Positions 1 through 8,384 of a DNA stretch of 64,000 nucleotides are shown here, piece after piece; position 1 is the first letter of the stretch; the number at the start of each line of letters is the position of its first letter. A program made the translations under genes and the position numbers. The notes beneath the pieces were generated by a model that was given only the letters and a program-made list of their open reading frames with translations, made no database searches and had not been told where the DNA came from. The DNA comes from Gottfriedia acidiceleris (GTDB taxonomy: Bacteria > Bacillota > Bacilli > Bacillales > Bacillaceae_G), in assembly GCF_002128425.1 (NCBI RefSeq), contig NZ_NESS01000009.1, positions 62,001 through 126,000 on the forward strand, read 5' to 3'.

Positions 1-219
1 CTCAATTGGAGTAATAAAAGTTTTGTTTAATTCAACGATTAAAGAGTGAATAAACTTATCACCTTTTGTTTCATATTCTTTCATTTCTTCTTGAAACTTC
101 TTTAAGTCGCTTGCATTTTTTATTTTAAAATCAACGTAATACTTTGATGAAACGTGCAAGTTTTCAGCTATACTTAAAAGCTTTTCAAAGAATACATCCT
201 TTTTTTGTCCAAAAAACAT
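1..219 (-). CDS. DUF47/PhoU-like protein, N-terminal part (partial)
   Basis: The gene runs off the left edge, so only the first 73 residues are visible. The start ATG is preceded by GGAGGAATC on the minus strand. The protein begins MFFGQKKDVFFEKLLSIAEN and continues with SSKYYVDFKI, then ends in TFITPIE at the window edge. This pattern matches the DUF47 (PhoU-like, YkaA) family, all-helical proteins usually encoded beside a Pit-type low-affinity phosphate transporter. The pit gene would lie outside the window. The family assignment rests on recognising the N-terminal motif; the role in phosphate uptake is inferred from the family. Confidence 0.75.
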   Translation of the reverse strand, partial: MFFGQKKDVFFEKLLSIAENLHVSSKYYVDFKIKNASDLKKFQEEMKEYETKGDKFIHSLIVELNKTFITPIE

Positions 220-545
220 TATGATTCCTCCAACTAAAACATATAATTTATTATCACCTTCACTTTTGTCAGTTAATTTTAAATGTCAGAAACTATGTAA
301 AAATGTCGAAAAAAGTAAAGGCCACGTTAATAATAATAATTGGTTTTTGAAATTAATCAATTAAAAACGTTTAATTAATTTACAAATTTACAATATCTTT
401 ACAATCCCTTAACAAAGTTAATATTTCGTTTCCTACACTAGTTAAATATAAATAATAGTATTCACAGAATTATTGACTTTATGTGAGTTATTAATTTAGC
501 ATTAGATTATACGTTTAAACTATTCGACTATAAAAGGATGTGATG
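220..545. other. Divergent intergenic region, no gene seen
   Basis: This AT-rich stretch separates the divergent DUF47 and aldehyde dehydrogenase genes. I see no ORF with a ribosome binding site. A TTGACT at 473-478 followed by TAGCAT at 497-502 could be a weak promoter for the aldehyde dehydrogenase, but the match is poor. Confidence 0.4.
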
Positions 546-1937
546 ATGTTGGAAAGCATATATAAGGCATCTGAAATTACACAATTAGTAACAAGGCAAA
601 AAGCATTTTTTCAGACTGGTTCAACTAAAACTTCAAATTTTCGAATTGAACAATTAAAAAAATTATATAAATCAATAGTAGAGAAAGAGGAAGAAATAAA
701 AATAGCCTTAAAAAAGGATTTAAATAAGTCTGATTTTGAAGCTTATATGACTGAAATAGGATTTACTTTAAAAGAAATATCAGAAGCAATTAAAAATATT
801 AAAAAATGGATGAAACCTAAAAAAGTTAAAACACCGATTACACATATTGGTACAAAAGGATATATTTATAGAGAACCGTATGGAGTAACATTAATTATCT
901 CACCTTGGAATTATCCTTTTCAATTAACGATGGCTCCGTTAATTGGTGCAATAATTGGGGGAAATACAGCAATCATTAAACCATCAGAATTAACGCCTAA
1001 TACATCAACTATTATTAATAAAATAATTAATGAAAATTTTGATAAAGAATATATCGCAGTAGTTGAAGGTGGAATTGAAGAAAGCACGATATTATTACAA
1101 CAAAAGTTTGATTTCATCTTTTTTACTGGCAGTGTTCAAGTTGGAAAAATTGTGATGGAAGCGGCAAGTAAAAATTTAACGCCATTAATACTTGAATTAG
1201 GTGGGAAGAGTCCAACAATTGTACATAACGATTCGAATATCAAACTAGCTGCAAAAAGAATTGTTTGGGGAAAATTTACGAATGCTGGACAAACTTGTAT
1301 TGCTCCAGATTATATTTATGTACACAAATTAGTAAAAAAGGATTTTATTGAGGCATTAAAGAATGAAATTATTCAGTTTTATAGTGATAAGCCTTTGTTA
1401 AATAATGATTATACAAAGATCATCAGCGTTCGCCATTTTAATCGATTGGTTGACTTTATGAAAAATGGTCAAATCCTACATGGAGGGGAATATGATCAAT
1501 TAACTCATAAAATTGAACCGACCCTAATTGCTGATTTATCTTGGGATTCCCCAATTATGTCTGAAGAAATATTCGGTCCTGTTTTACCGATTCTTACATA
1601 TGAAAATTTAGATGAAGTAATTCATGAAATTAATCAACACCCTAAGCCATTAGCACTATATGTCTTTACAGAAAGTAAAAAGGTTGCTAATAAAGTAATT
1701 GAGAGAGTTCCATTTGGTGGTGGATGTGTAAACGATACCCTCTATCATATGGCGAATCCTAATTTACCTTTTGGAGGGGTAGGGGAAAGTGGTTCAGGAA
1801 ATTATCATGGGGAGTACAGTTTTGCTGCTTTTACACATGATAAAAGTGTACTTTTACAAACTACTAAAATTGACTTGAAAATTAGATATCATACAACAAA
1901 AAACGCTTTACGGTTTATTCGTAAATTGTTAAAATAA
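546..1937 (+). CDS. Class 3 aldehyde dehydrogenase (YwdH-like)
   Basis: NAD(P)-dependent oxidation of aldehydes to carboxylates. The ALDH fold is clear. Counting from the GTG at 540, SPWNYPF lies near residue 121, FTGSVQVGK near 195 is the cofactor site, LELGGKSP holds the general-base Glu219, and GQTC holds the catalytic Cys253. EEIFGPVLP follows in the C-terminal half. The length of about 463 residues and the basic C-terminal tail fit the ALDH3 group, whose members often use medium- or long-chain aldehydes. GTG 540, ATG 543 and ATG 546 are all in frame; AAAGGA at 533-538 gives the best spacing to 546. A terminator follows, so it is probably monocistronic. The substrate cannot be read from the sequence. 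Confidence 0.9.
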   Translation: MLESIYKASEITQLVTRQKAFFQTGSTKTSNFRIEQLKKLYKSIVEKEEEIKIALKKDLNKSDFEAYMTEIGFTLKEISEAIKNIKKWMKPKKVKTPITHIGTKGYIYREPYGVTLIISPWNYPFQLTMAPLIGAIIGGNTAIIKPSELTPNTSTIINKIINENFDKEYIAVVEGGIEESTILLQQKFDFIFFTGSVQVGKIVMEAASKNLTPLILELGGKSPTIVHNDSNIKLAAKRIVWGKFTNAGQTCIAPDYIYVHKLVKKDFIEALKNEIIQFYSDKPLLNNDYTKIISVRHFNRLVDFMKNGQILHGGEYDQLTHKIEPTLIADLSWDSPIMSEEIFGPVLPILTYENLDEVIHEINQHPKPLALYVFTESKKVANKVIERVPFGGGCVNDTLYHMANPNLPFGGVGESGSGNYHGEYSFAAFTHDKSVLLQTTKIDLKIRYHTTKNALRFIRKLLK

Positions 1938-1960
1938 AGGTTAATTGTAACCAGTTTATT

Positions 1961-1985
1961 AGCTCCTTGACAAAAGGGGCTTTTT
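1961..1985 (+). terminator. Intrinsic terminator of the aldehyde dehydrogenase gene
   Basis: AGCTCCTT (1961-1968) pairs with AAGGGGCT (1974-1981), including one G-U pair, and is followed by a T-run. It separates the aldehyde dehydrogenase from the pot operon. Confidence 0.8.
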
Positions 1986-2051
1986 ATATGTTGAAAATAA
2001 ATTATTCATTTTTACATAATAATAAAATATTAATATAGATGGGACGGGAAA

Positions 2052-3026
2052 ATGAAAAATATAATTGAAATTGAACAAGTCGAGAAAAATTTTAGTGAAA
2101 ATAATGTAATCGCTCCACTTTCATTAGAAATTTATTCTGGAGAATTTTTAACAATCTTAGGACCAAGTGGCTGTGGAAAAACGACACTTTTAAGAATGAT
2201 TGCTGGTTTTGAAGAACCATCATCAGGTGTGATTAAACTAAATGGAGAAGCAATCAATAGTTTACCTCCATATAAAAGGGATATGAACTTAGTGTTCCAA
2301 CACTATGCATTATTTCCTCATATGAATGTTGAAAGAAATATTCAATTTGGTTTGAAAATGAAGGGTATTTCGTTAGAAGAGCAAAAGGTCCGTGCCGACG
2401 AAGCGATGAGATTAACCCAATTAACTGAATTTAGAAACCGTAAACCTAGTCAGTTATCTGGTGGTCAACAGCAAAGGGTTGCAATTGCTCGTGCAATAGT
2501 GAACAATCCAAAAGTTTTATTATTAGATGAACCATTAGGAGCACTTGATTTTAAGCTTCGTAAAGATCTACAAAGAGAACTAAAAAATCTTCAACGTGAA
2601 TTAGGAATTACTTTTATCTATGTGACACATGATCAAGAAGAAGCGATGAGTATGAGTGATCGAATTGTTGTTATGAATAATGGGAAAATCGAACAAATCG
2701 GAACACCAAAAGAAATTTATCAAAATCCAGCAAGCAAATTTGTTGCTACATTTATTGGTGAAAATAATTTCTTTGATAAAGGTGTGAAAGAAATTGCAGT
2801 AAGGCCAGAAAATATTAAAGTTTCTCATTCTACAAATGAAGCTAATATTTACTCAGGCATTGTAAGAGATGTAGAATTTGTTGGTACGCTAAATAAAATC
2901 TTTATAGATTTACATAAACATGAACAAACAATCATTGTCTATCAAATGCCAGACCAAACAAGTTTTTATAGAAATGATAAAGTTGAGATTAGTTGGAAGT
3001 CGGAAGATGAGGTGATTATGTATTGA
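2052..3026 (+). CDS. potA: Spermidine/putrescine ABC transporter ATP-binding protein
   Basis: ATPase subunit that powers polyamine import through PotB/PotC. Walker A GPSGCGKTT lies near residue 37, the signature LSGGQQQR near 137 and Walker B LLLDEPLGALD near 158. The switch histidine is in YVTHDQEEA. The C-terminal regulatory domain (AVRPENIKV) fits PotA-type ATPases, although 324 residues is a little short for the family. The ribosome binding site GGGACGGG precedes the ATG. The gene overlaps potB by 4 bases (TTGA). In some bacilli an XRE regulator gene precedes potA; none is present here, so control of this operon looks different or is encoded elsewhere. Confidence 0.93.
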   Translation: MKNIIEIEQVEKNFSENNVIAPLSLEIYSGEFLTILGPSGCGKTTLLRMIAGFEEPSSGVIKLNGEAINSLPPYKRDMNLVFQHYALFPHMNVERNIQFGLKMKGISLEEQKVRADEAMRLTQLTEFRNRKPSQLSGGQQQRVAIARAIVNNPKVLLLDEPLGALDFKLRKDLQRELKNLQRELGITFIYVTHDQEEAMSMSDRIVVMNNGKIEQIGTPKEIYQNPASKFVATFIGENNFFDKGVKEIAVRPENIKVSHSTNEANIYSGIVRDVEFVGTLNKIFIDLHKHEQTIIVYQMPDQTSFYRNDKVEISWKSEDEVIMY

Positions 3027-3880
3027 GAAATGAAAAGTACATAATTGCACCTACGATTATCTGGCTATTCGTTTTTTTTCTAGTACCTTTATTATTAATT
3101 TTTGGATTTGCATTTATGAAAAATGGTATGTATGGAGAAATTGAAAAAACATTTACACTAGAAAATATTGTAAAAGTTTTTGACCCACTTTATTTAAAAG
3201 TTTTATGGACAACTTTCTGGATTGCTTTAGTAACTACAATAATAACACTTTTGATTGGATATCCTTATGCATATACAGCCACAGTTGTAAATGAAAAATG
3301 GCAAAGGATTTTACTATTATTAATCACAATTCCTTTCTGGATTAATTTCTTAGTTAGGTCATATGCATTAATTGTGATCCTTCGTTCAAAAGGGATTATT
3401 AACACATTATTAATCCAACTAGGGATTATAAAAGAACCTTTGCAGCTACTTTATAATACACCATCAGTCATAATGGGAATGGTATATACATTATTACCAT
3501 TTATGGTGTTACCGATTTTTGTTGCCATTGAACAATTGGATAACCGAAAATTGGACGCTGCTAATGATTTAGGAGCTACTCCATTTCAAACCTTTATATA
3601 TGTAACTCTTCCATTGACCATGAAGGGGATTTTTGCAGGTAGTATTTTAGTTTTTGTTGCATCATTTGGTATGTTTGTCGTTTCGGATGTAATGGGTGGA
3701 TCAAAAGTTGCTTTAATCGGAAATGTCATTCAAAATCAATTCTTAGCAGCAAGGAACTGGCCATTTGGATCCGCACTTTCAATATTCTTAGTCATTACTT
3801 CAATCGGTTTAATAGGGCTATACTATTTAGCGACAAAAAATATTGGTGTTGGTAAAAGTAGAAGTAGAGGTGAAAAATAA
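3023..3880 (+). CDS. potB: Spermidine/putrescine ABC transporter permease PotB
   Basis: Membrane permease of the polyamine importer, about six transmembrane helices. The cytoplasmic EAA-type loop that docks on PotA is seen as LDAANDLGATPFQTFIYVTL near residue 175. The start is TTG inside the potA stop overlap, with AGGTGA seven bases upstream. This is translational coupling, consistent with equal subunit production. potC follows with no intergenic base. The PotB call rests on gene order and permease similarity; PotB and PotC are related to one another. Confidence 0.9.
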   Translation: MRNEKYIIAPTIIWLFVFFLVPLLLIFGFAFMKNGMYGEIEKTFTLENIVKVFDPLYLKVLWTTFWIALVTTIITLLIGYPYAYTATVVNEKWQRILLLLITIPFWINFLVRSYALIVILRSKGIINTLLIQLGIIKEPLQLLYNTPSVIMGMVYTLLPFMVLPIFVAIEQLDNRKLDAANDLGATPFQTFIYVTLPLTMKGIFAGSILVFVASFGMFVVSDVMGGSKVALIGNVIQNQFLAARNWPFGSALSIFLVITSIGLIGLYYLATKNIGVGKSRSRGEK

Positions 3881-4687
3881 ATGAAAAAACCTATACTTAT
3901 TGGATTTTCAACAATTATTTTAATTTGTTTATATTTACCAATCTTGATTTTAATTCTATTCTCTTTTAATAAATCAAAGATTAATGCACAGTGGACTGGA
4001 TTTACGTTTGACTGGTACTTAAATTTATTTCAAAACCCACAAGTTGTTGATGCCTTTATGAATAGTTTATTTATTGCGATTGTAACGACAATCCTATCAA
4101 CAATTCTTGGTACTATTTGTGCACTTGCCTTACATAAGCATAAATATAAATTTTCAAATTTTATTAGTGGGCTAGTTTACTTACCAATTGTCGTTCCAGA
4201 TATATTAATGGGACTTTCATTACTAATACTATTTACTAATTTTCATATTGAATTAGGTAGTATCACAATTATTATTGCCCATGTCACTTTTTGTATTTCA
4301 TACGTAATTATTCTTTTAGCAGCTAGACTTTCAGGAATGTCTTCTGATTTAGAAGATGCTGCAAGTGATCTAGGTGCTACACCTTGGCAAACATTTAGAT
4401 TTGTAACTTTACCAGCGCTAATGCCTGGAATTATTGCTTCAGCACTTTTATGTTTTACATTAAGTATTGACGATTTTGTAATAAGCTTTTTTGTTTCAGG
4501 ACCGAGTTCCACTACATTGCCAATTTATATTTATGGTATGGTTAAAAAAGGTGTAACTCCTGAAATAAATGCAATTTCAACGATTTTAATTGTTACAATT
4601 ATTCTTTTAATGGTCATTTCTGAGGTTTATCGCACAAAAGGTATTAACAGTAATGAAAAATCGGAGAAAAAATCCTATATCGTTTAA
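3881..4687 (+). CDS. potC: Spermidine/putrescine ABC transporter permease PotC
   Basis: Second permease subunit, about six membrane segments. Its EAA-like loop is LEDAASDLGATPWQTFRFVT near residue 155. It starts at the base after the potB stop, with GAGGTGAAAAATA as ribosome binding site inside the potB end. The C-terminus is short and polar. The gap to potD is 139 bases and contains a long-range inverted repeat (TTTCTAGA at 4699 and TCTAGAAA at 4744), which might allow potD to be expressed at a different level from the membrane genes. Confidence 0.9.
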   Translation: MKKPILIGFSTIILICLYLPILILILFSFNKSKINAQWTGFTFDWYLNLFQNPQVVDAFMNSLFIAIVTTILSTILGTICALALHKHKYKFSNFISGLVYLPIVVPDILMGLSLLILFTNFHIELGSITIIIAHVTFCISYVIILLAARLSGMSSDLEDAASDLGATPWQTFRFVTLPALMPGIIASALLCFTLSIDDFVISFFVSGPSSTTLPIYIYGMVKKGVTPEINAISTILIVTIILLMVISEVYRTKGINSNEKSEKKSYIV

Positions 4688-4826
4688 AGTTAAAGTGCTT
4701 TCTAGAGACCCATTTTTAGGGCAAGTTCAACAAAACAAAATCTTCTAGAAATCAATCAAGGCATACTGGTTTTAGATAATAAATCTTAAGTACAGCCAAA
4801 ATTTAAGGAGGTAGTCAGTAGGCATT

Positions 4827-5873
4827 ATGAGTATATTTAAAAAAACTGCTACAATAATGGTTTCTTTAGGCTTAGTAAGTTTGCTATTATCTGCCTGTTC
4901 AGTTGGAAAAAAAGAATTAAATATTTATAGCTGGGCAGATAATTTTGACGAGAAAGTTTTAGAATCATTTGAAAAGAAATATGATGTTAAAATTAATTAT
5001 CAGGTTTTTGCAAGTAATGAAGAGTTGTACGCAAAACTAAAAGCCGGTGGTTCGAATTATGATGTAATCCAACCTTCAGATTATATGGTTAAACTAATGA
5101 TTCATCAAGATATGTTGGCTAAATTAGATAAAAGTAAGATGTCAAATTTAAATAATATTTCACCGGAATATACAAATCAAGAGTTTGATCCAAAAGGTGA
5201 CTATTCAGTTGTTTACACTGGAGGATTAACGGGGATTGCCTATAATCCAAAATATGTAAAAGAAGATATAGATAGCTGGGATGATTTATGGAACCCAAAA
5301 TACAAAGGACATGTTACTTTACTTGACGACAATAGAGAAGTATTTGGAATGGGATTAATTAAAAATGGCTACTCAAATAGTTCCACAAATGAAGACGAAT
5401 TGCTAAAAGCATATAACAATTTAAAAACATTAACACCTAACTTATTAGCATTCGACACAGATACGGTAAAACAAAAGTTTATAACTGAGGATGCTTGGAT
5501 TGGTCAAGTATGGTCTGGAGATGCTGCTTATATTCAAAAAGAGCTTAAAGATATTAAATGGGTTGTACCAAAAGAAGGATCATCAAGATGGGCAGATACT
5601 TTGGCAATACCAAAAGATGCTAAACAAAAAGATCTAGCTGAAAAGTTTATAAATTATTTATATGATCCAAAAGTTAGTGCACAAAATTATGAGGCAATTG
5701 GCTATGCTGATCCAAATAGTAAATCAGGATCATATCATTCTGCGGACTATAAACAAAATCCGTTTATTAACGTAACAAAGGAACAAACTGATGCAACCAA
5801 CTGGATTAAGGACGTTGGGGACCAAACAGAATTATATGATAAGTATTGGACAGAATTGAAAACTGGAAAGTAA
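4827..5873 (+). CDS. potD: Spermidine/putrescine-binding lipoprotein
   Basis: Extracellular polyamine-binding receptor anchored as a lipoprotein. The signal peptide ends in the lipobox LLSAC with Cys24 as the lipidation site. The mature part begins ELNIYSWADNFDE, typical of PotD/PotF, and continues with VIQPSDYMV, GLTGIAYNP and the late motif NYLYDPKVSAQNYEAIGY. The ribosome binding site AAGGAGG at 4805-4811 is about 15 bases from this ATG, an unusually long spacing, but no nearer start preserves the signal peptide. The gene is followed by a dispersed repeat and a bidirectional terminator. Confidence 0.92.
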   Translation: MSIFKKTATIMVSLGLVSLLLSACSVGKKELNIYSWADNFDEKVLESFEKKYDVKINYQVFASNEELYAKLKAGGSNYDVIQPSDYMVKLMIHQDMLAKLDKSKMSNLNNISPEYTNQEFDPKGDYSVVYTGGLTGIAYNPKYVKEDIDSWDDLWNPKYKGHVTLLDDNREVFGMGLIKNGYSNSSTNEDELLKAYNNLKTLTPNLLAFDTDTVKQKFITEDAWIGQVWSGDAAYIQKELKDIKWVVPKEGSSRWADTLAIPKDAKQKDLAEKFINYLYDPKVSAQNYEAIGYADPNSKSGSYHSADYKQNPFINVTKEQTDATNWIKDVGDQTELYDKYWTELKTGK

Positions 5874-5879
5874 TAAATT

Positions 5880-6318
5880 AAATACGAACATTTAATGATA
5901 TTCAATGAAATTTGCAATATTTTGTAAATAAAATCTTTTAATCGTCTCTTATTGAAAGACAATTGATTTAATATATTTCTTTAACTAACTTGCATAAATT
6001 CAACATAAATTAACGTTATTATTATGACAAATATCTTTGAGGCTCAATATTTATAATGATTTGTAAGGTGTTGATTATCTATCACTTACTATTAGATTAT
6101 TCTTTTTTATCTAGAAGTTGATTGGAACGAAATGGTGCCAGGCTCCTATGTGATTAGCGGGAAGGCTAAAGACCCCACAGGCGAACGCCGAGGAGGCTAA
6201 AGAATCTCGCCCCATGGAAAGCGAGCACACTGTAGTGGAAATCAAGATCACACAACTTATTTATCAGTGATAAAATTCCAACTTAATTGACAGAGTTCTT
6301 TTTCAACAGCATGAAAAA
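5880..6318 (+). repeat. Dispersed intergenic repeat, copy 1
   Basis: Copy 1 of an element also found at 11513-11944 and 34118-34475. Copies 1 and 2 can be aligned along almost their whole length. The conserved core is 6118-6244, closed by TTGATT at one end and AATCAA at the other. Inside are GGCG-AA-CGCC and the hairpin CTCGC/GCGAG. The right end is a small palindrome, TTTTTCA...TGAAAAA, which abuts a terminator. I recall similar palindrome-closed cores as common intergenic elements in other Bacillaceae, but I know no assigned function. Confidence 0.85.
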
Positions 6319-6346
6319 GGTTATCTCCTGCGAGATAACCTTTTTA
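6312..6346. terminator. Bidirectional terminator between potD/repeat and marR
   Basis: GGTTATCTC (6319-6327) and GAGATAACC (6332-6340) form a 9-bp stem with a 4-base loop. A-runs and T-runs on the two sides let it work in both directions: for transcripts leaving potD and for the marR gene ending at 6344. Confidence 0.88.
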
Positions 6347-6769
6347 ATTTGAGATTAATTTGTTTAATAAAAATCGAAATTGGTCTCTCTCATTATGTGA
6401 TAAGTTTTCAAATAATGATAGCCATAGTTCCTGACGGAAATTGAAGATTTCTTCAATTAGACGTTTTCCTTCATCTGATAATTCAAGCCATGTAACTCTA
6501 CGATCACGGCTATCCCTTTTTCGAGTAATTAAATGATTATTAACCAATTTATTGACAGCGGTTGTAATAGAACCTGAAGATAATCCCATTTGTCTTCCAA
6601 GTTCTGAAGCTGTAATTTTTTGATTTTTATTTATTAAATACAGAAGTAAATATTTTGGTGGGGTTAAAGAGTTTTTTACTTCCTCATCAGTTTTTTGCCA
6701 GTTTTTTCGTACTCGAATCATTAAACTTGTTAAATCATCTAGAAGAAATTTGTCGTTTTCGGTTAACAA
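6344..6769 (-). CDS. MarR family transcriptional regulator
   Basis: Winged-helix repressor of about 141 residues. Motifs include ASELGRQMGLSSGSITTAVNKLV (recognition helix region, described in parts) and RDSRDRRVTWLELSDEG in the wing. The frame is open to a GTG at 6781, but that codon overlaps the AGGAGG ribosome binding site (6781-6786), so translation more likely begins at TTG 6769. It is transcribed away from the unknown gene at 6970, and the 200-base divergent region may hold its operator. Ligand and targets cannot be deduced. Confidence 0.85.
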   Translation of the reverse strand: MLTENDKFLLDDLTSLMIRVRKNWQKTDEEVKNSLTPPKYLLLYLINKNQKITASELGRQMGLSSGSITTAVNKLVNNHLITRKRDSRDRRVTWLELSDEGKRLIEEIFNFRQELWLSLFENLSHNERDQFRFLLNKLISN

Positions 6770-6969
6770 CTCAAAATACACCTCCTAAATTATGATTTTA
6801 AGATGTAAATAAAATAGGTATTGTACGTATAGGTTACCCATTTTCTACATCATTTTCAAGAATGAATGGAATTTAGGCAAGATTTTTAAATTTGTCAAGT
6901 TTTGGCTGTATAGTATCTATAGTGTTTTGTAAATAGTATGATAAAAGACATTGGTAGGGGTGAAGTACA

Positions 6970-7422
6970 ATGTTTAAGTATTTTAAGTTTAAAATAAATG
7001 ATACTGTTCAATTTGTGAAGAACGATGGTCATTTCTATCGAGTGATCGGGTACAGGATCGAAAAAAGTATTTATTTAAATGATGAGTACAGTAGCATTAT
7101 TTACGAACTCTTACGAGAATTTGATGGTCTACAAGTTGACGCTGAAGAAGAAGAATTAGTAAGCGTTTCGAACTTTGATGAGTTCTATGGTTCAATGTTT
7201 GAAAAACTAGGTACATTTACAATTAAGTTTGCTAAAAAACAAGAAGAAGTAAAGAAAACAAACATCGATGAAGCTTCATCTGTGGACGAGCTATTAGATA
7301 AATATAATGATTATCGAAGACTGGCAATACTATTTAAAGATTGTCTATATGATTTAGCTGCCGAAAATGTTCTAAATGAGCTCACTGATTTTTCTGAGTC
7401 AAAAAAAGATTACATGCATTAA
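6970..7422 (+). CDS. Hypothetical protein, 150 residues
   Basis: I do not recognise this protein. It is soluble and mixed-charge, with no signal peptide or membrane segment. The N-terminal two thirds look like a small beta-rich domain (FKINDTVQFVKNDG). The last 45 residues (SVDELLDKYNDYRRLA onward) form a helical acidic tail, loosely like an IDEAL-type motif, but too weakly to name. The ribosome binding site is GGGGTG. The last codons form one arm of a bidirectional terminator, and the stop codon overlaps that of the converging yitT gene. Confidence 0.75.
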   Translation: MFKYFKFKINDTVQFVKNDGHFYRVIGYRIEKSIYLNDEYSSIIYELLREFDGLQVDAEEEELVSVSNFDEFYGSMFEKLGTFTIKFAKKQEEVKKTNIDEASSVDELLDKYNDYRRLAILFKDCLYDLAAENVLNELTDFSESKKDYMH

Positions 7423-7439
7423 GCATGTAATCTTTTTTC
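7406..7439. terminator. Bidirectional terminator spanning two overlapping stop codons
   Basis: AAGATTACATGC (7406-7417) is perfectly complementary to GCATGTAATCTT (7423-7434), a 12-bp stem with a 5-base loop flanked by A- and T-runs. The hairpin contains the final codons and both stop codons of the converging genes ending at 7422 (plus) and 7419 (minus). Confidence 0.92.
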
Positions 7440-8057
7440 ATTCGTTTTAATTGTAACAGATTTTTTTTGAAATTTACTTTCATAGACTAGTTCAGTTACT
7501 TTCGCACAGATTGCAACTGAAAGGATTGTATATCCTACTTCGTTCCATGATAGATAAGATAGTGAACAAAGAAGAATTACAGCGTCAAAAATAAAATATA
7601 CTTTACCAATTGATATTTTTGATTTATTGCTCATTATAATTGTTATTAAATCATCTCCACCGGTTGCACCGCCACTTCTTAGAATTAACCCTAAACCAAG
7701 TCCAGCGAAAATTCCACCTAAAATAGCGGGTATCCATAGATGATTTCCAAAGTTAAATGTAATATTAGATGTTTTTTCAATTATAGAATAAAAAGCAGAA
7801 AATGAGATGGCTCCGATGGTAGTATTGATTAATAATTTTTTACCTAAATACAATCCAGCGATCAAGATAATCGGAATATCGAGTAGCAAAGTTGTGATTG
7901 AAGGTGATATATTTAATGCGTTTTTTACTAATAAAGCAATACCAATAAATCCACCTTCAGCTAGATTATTTTGATAATGAAAATGATACAGTGTAGTGGC
8001 TAAAATAAATGAACCAATTAAAATCATTAAGGTCTCACCCAAACGATTGTTACTCAT
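7419..8057 (-). CDS. YitT family (DUF161) membrane protein, short form
   Basis: Integral membrane protein with five or six predicted helices. Signature stretches of the YitT family are NLAEGGFIGIALL near residue 30, LDIPIILIAGLYLGKK near 58 and LGLILRSGGATGGDDLI near 125. The usual C-terminal cytoplasmic DUF2179 domain is absent: 212 residues against about 280 in full-length members. Transport function is suspected for the family but no substrate is established. The start ATG has GAGGAAATAACA upstream. A long structured leader lies between 8060 and 8400 on this strand, so expression is probably controlled after transcription starts. Confidence 0.85.
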   Translation of the reverse strand: MSNNRLGETLMILIGSFILATTLYHFHYQNNLAEGGFIGIALLVKNALNISPSITTLLLDIPIILIAGLYLGKKLLINTTIGAISFSAFYSIIEKTSNITFNFGNHLWIPAILGGIFAGLGLGLILRSGGATGGDDLITIIMSNKSKISIGKVYFIFDAVILLCSLSYLSWNEVGYTILSVAICAKVTELVYESKFQKKSVTIKTNEKRLHA

Positions 8058-8074
8058 TGTTATTTCCTCTTTTC

Positions 8075-8156
8075 GTAGTTAGTAGTTAAAAAGTAAAGTT
8101 ATAAACTAACTACGTACATATAAAGCTCGTAGTTAGTTTTTCATCTTTCTAACTAC
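8075..8156 (-). promoter_or_regulatory. Four alternating complementary 8-mers in the yitT leader (switch-like)
   Basis: Read 5' to 3' on the minus strand, GTAGTTAG (8156-8149), CTAACTAC (8136-8129), GTAGTTAG (8113-8106) and CTAACTAC (8082-8075) alternate. Neighbouring segments can pair in mutually exclusive ways. The middle pair extends to 12 bp (AAACTAACTACG with CGTAGTTAGTTT) and is followed by a loose U-rich stretch. The last segment ends four bases before the yitT ribosome binding site. This arrangement is typical of attenuators or riboswitch expression platforms; the function is inferred. Confidence 0.6.
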
Positions 8157-8194
8157 AAAGCTATATATCATTGAAGAAATAACATAATCGCCTG

Positions 8195-8384
8195 TCAACC
8201 ATAGTTTCGCCTACCTTCAGTTTTATTTTAGAGTTCTTTTGGTTCTCTAAATAAAAACCGCTAAGTGTAGGATAAGTCTTTACGTTGCCAAATGCTCCTT
8301 CGAGCAATCATGGTTACACGTCCTTTTTTCCAGTTTTGTTAGAAAAATCTAACAGGTGAAAAATAAGTTCTTTGAGAACTTATT
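8195..8384 (-). ncRNA. Candidate structured leader RNA upstream of yitT
   Basis: On the minus strand, GTAACCAT (near 8317-8310) can pair with ATGGTT (8202-8197), closing a domain of about 120 nt. Inside are a hairpin TGCTC-GAAG-GAGCA, the single-stranded stretch GGCAACGTAAAG, and a stem CCTAC/GTAGG carrying a long AT-rich hairpin. Two further hairpins precede it: TCTAACA/TGTTAGA between 8337 and 8354, and AATAAGTTC/GAACTTATT at 8362-8384. I could not match it to a riboswitch class I know. The three-stem layout and CGTAAAG stretch faintly recall c-di-GMP-I aptamers, but key elements differ. Confidence 0.45.

Noticed and set aside
8195-8318. Assignment of the yitT leader as a c-di-GMP-I riboswitch
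   Set aside because: A three-stem layout and CGTAAAG are suggestive, but the GAAA tetraloop, tetraloop receptor and conserved junction bases are not clearly present.
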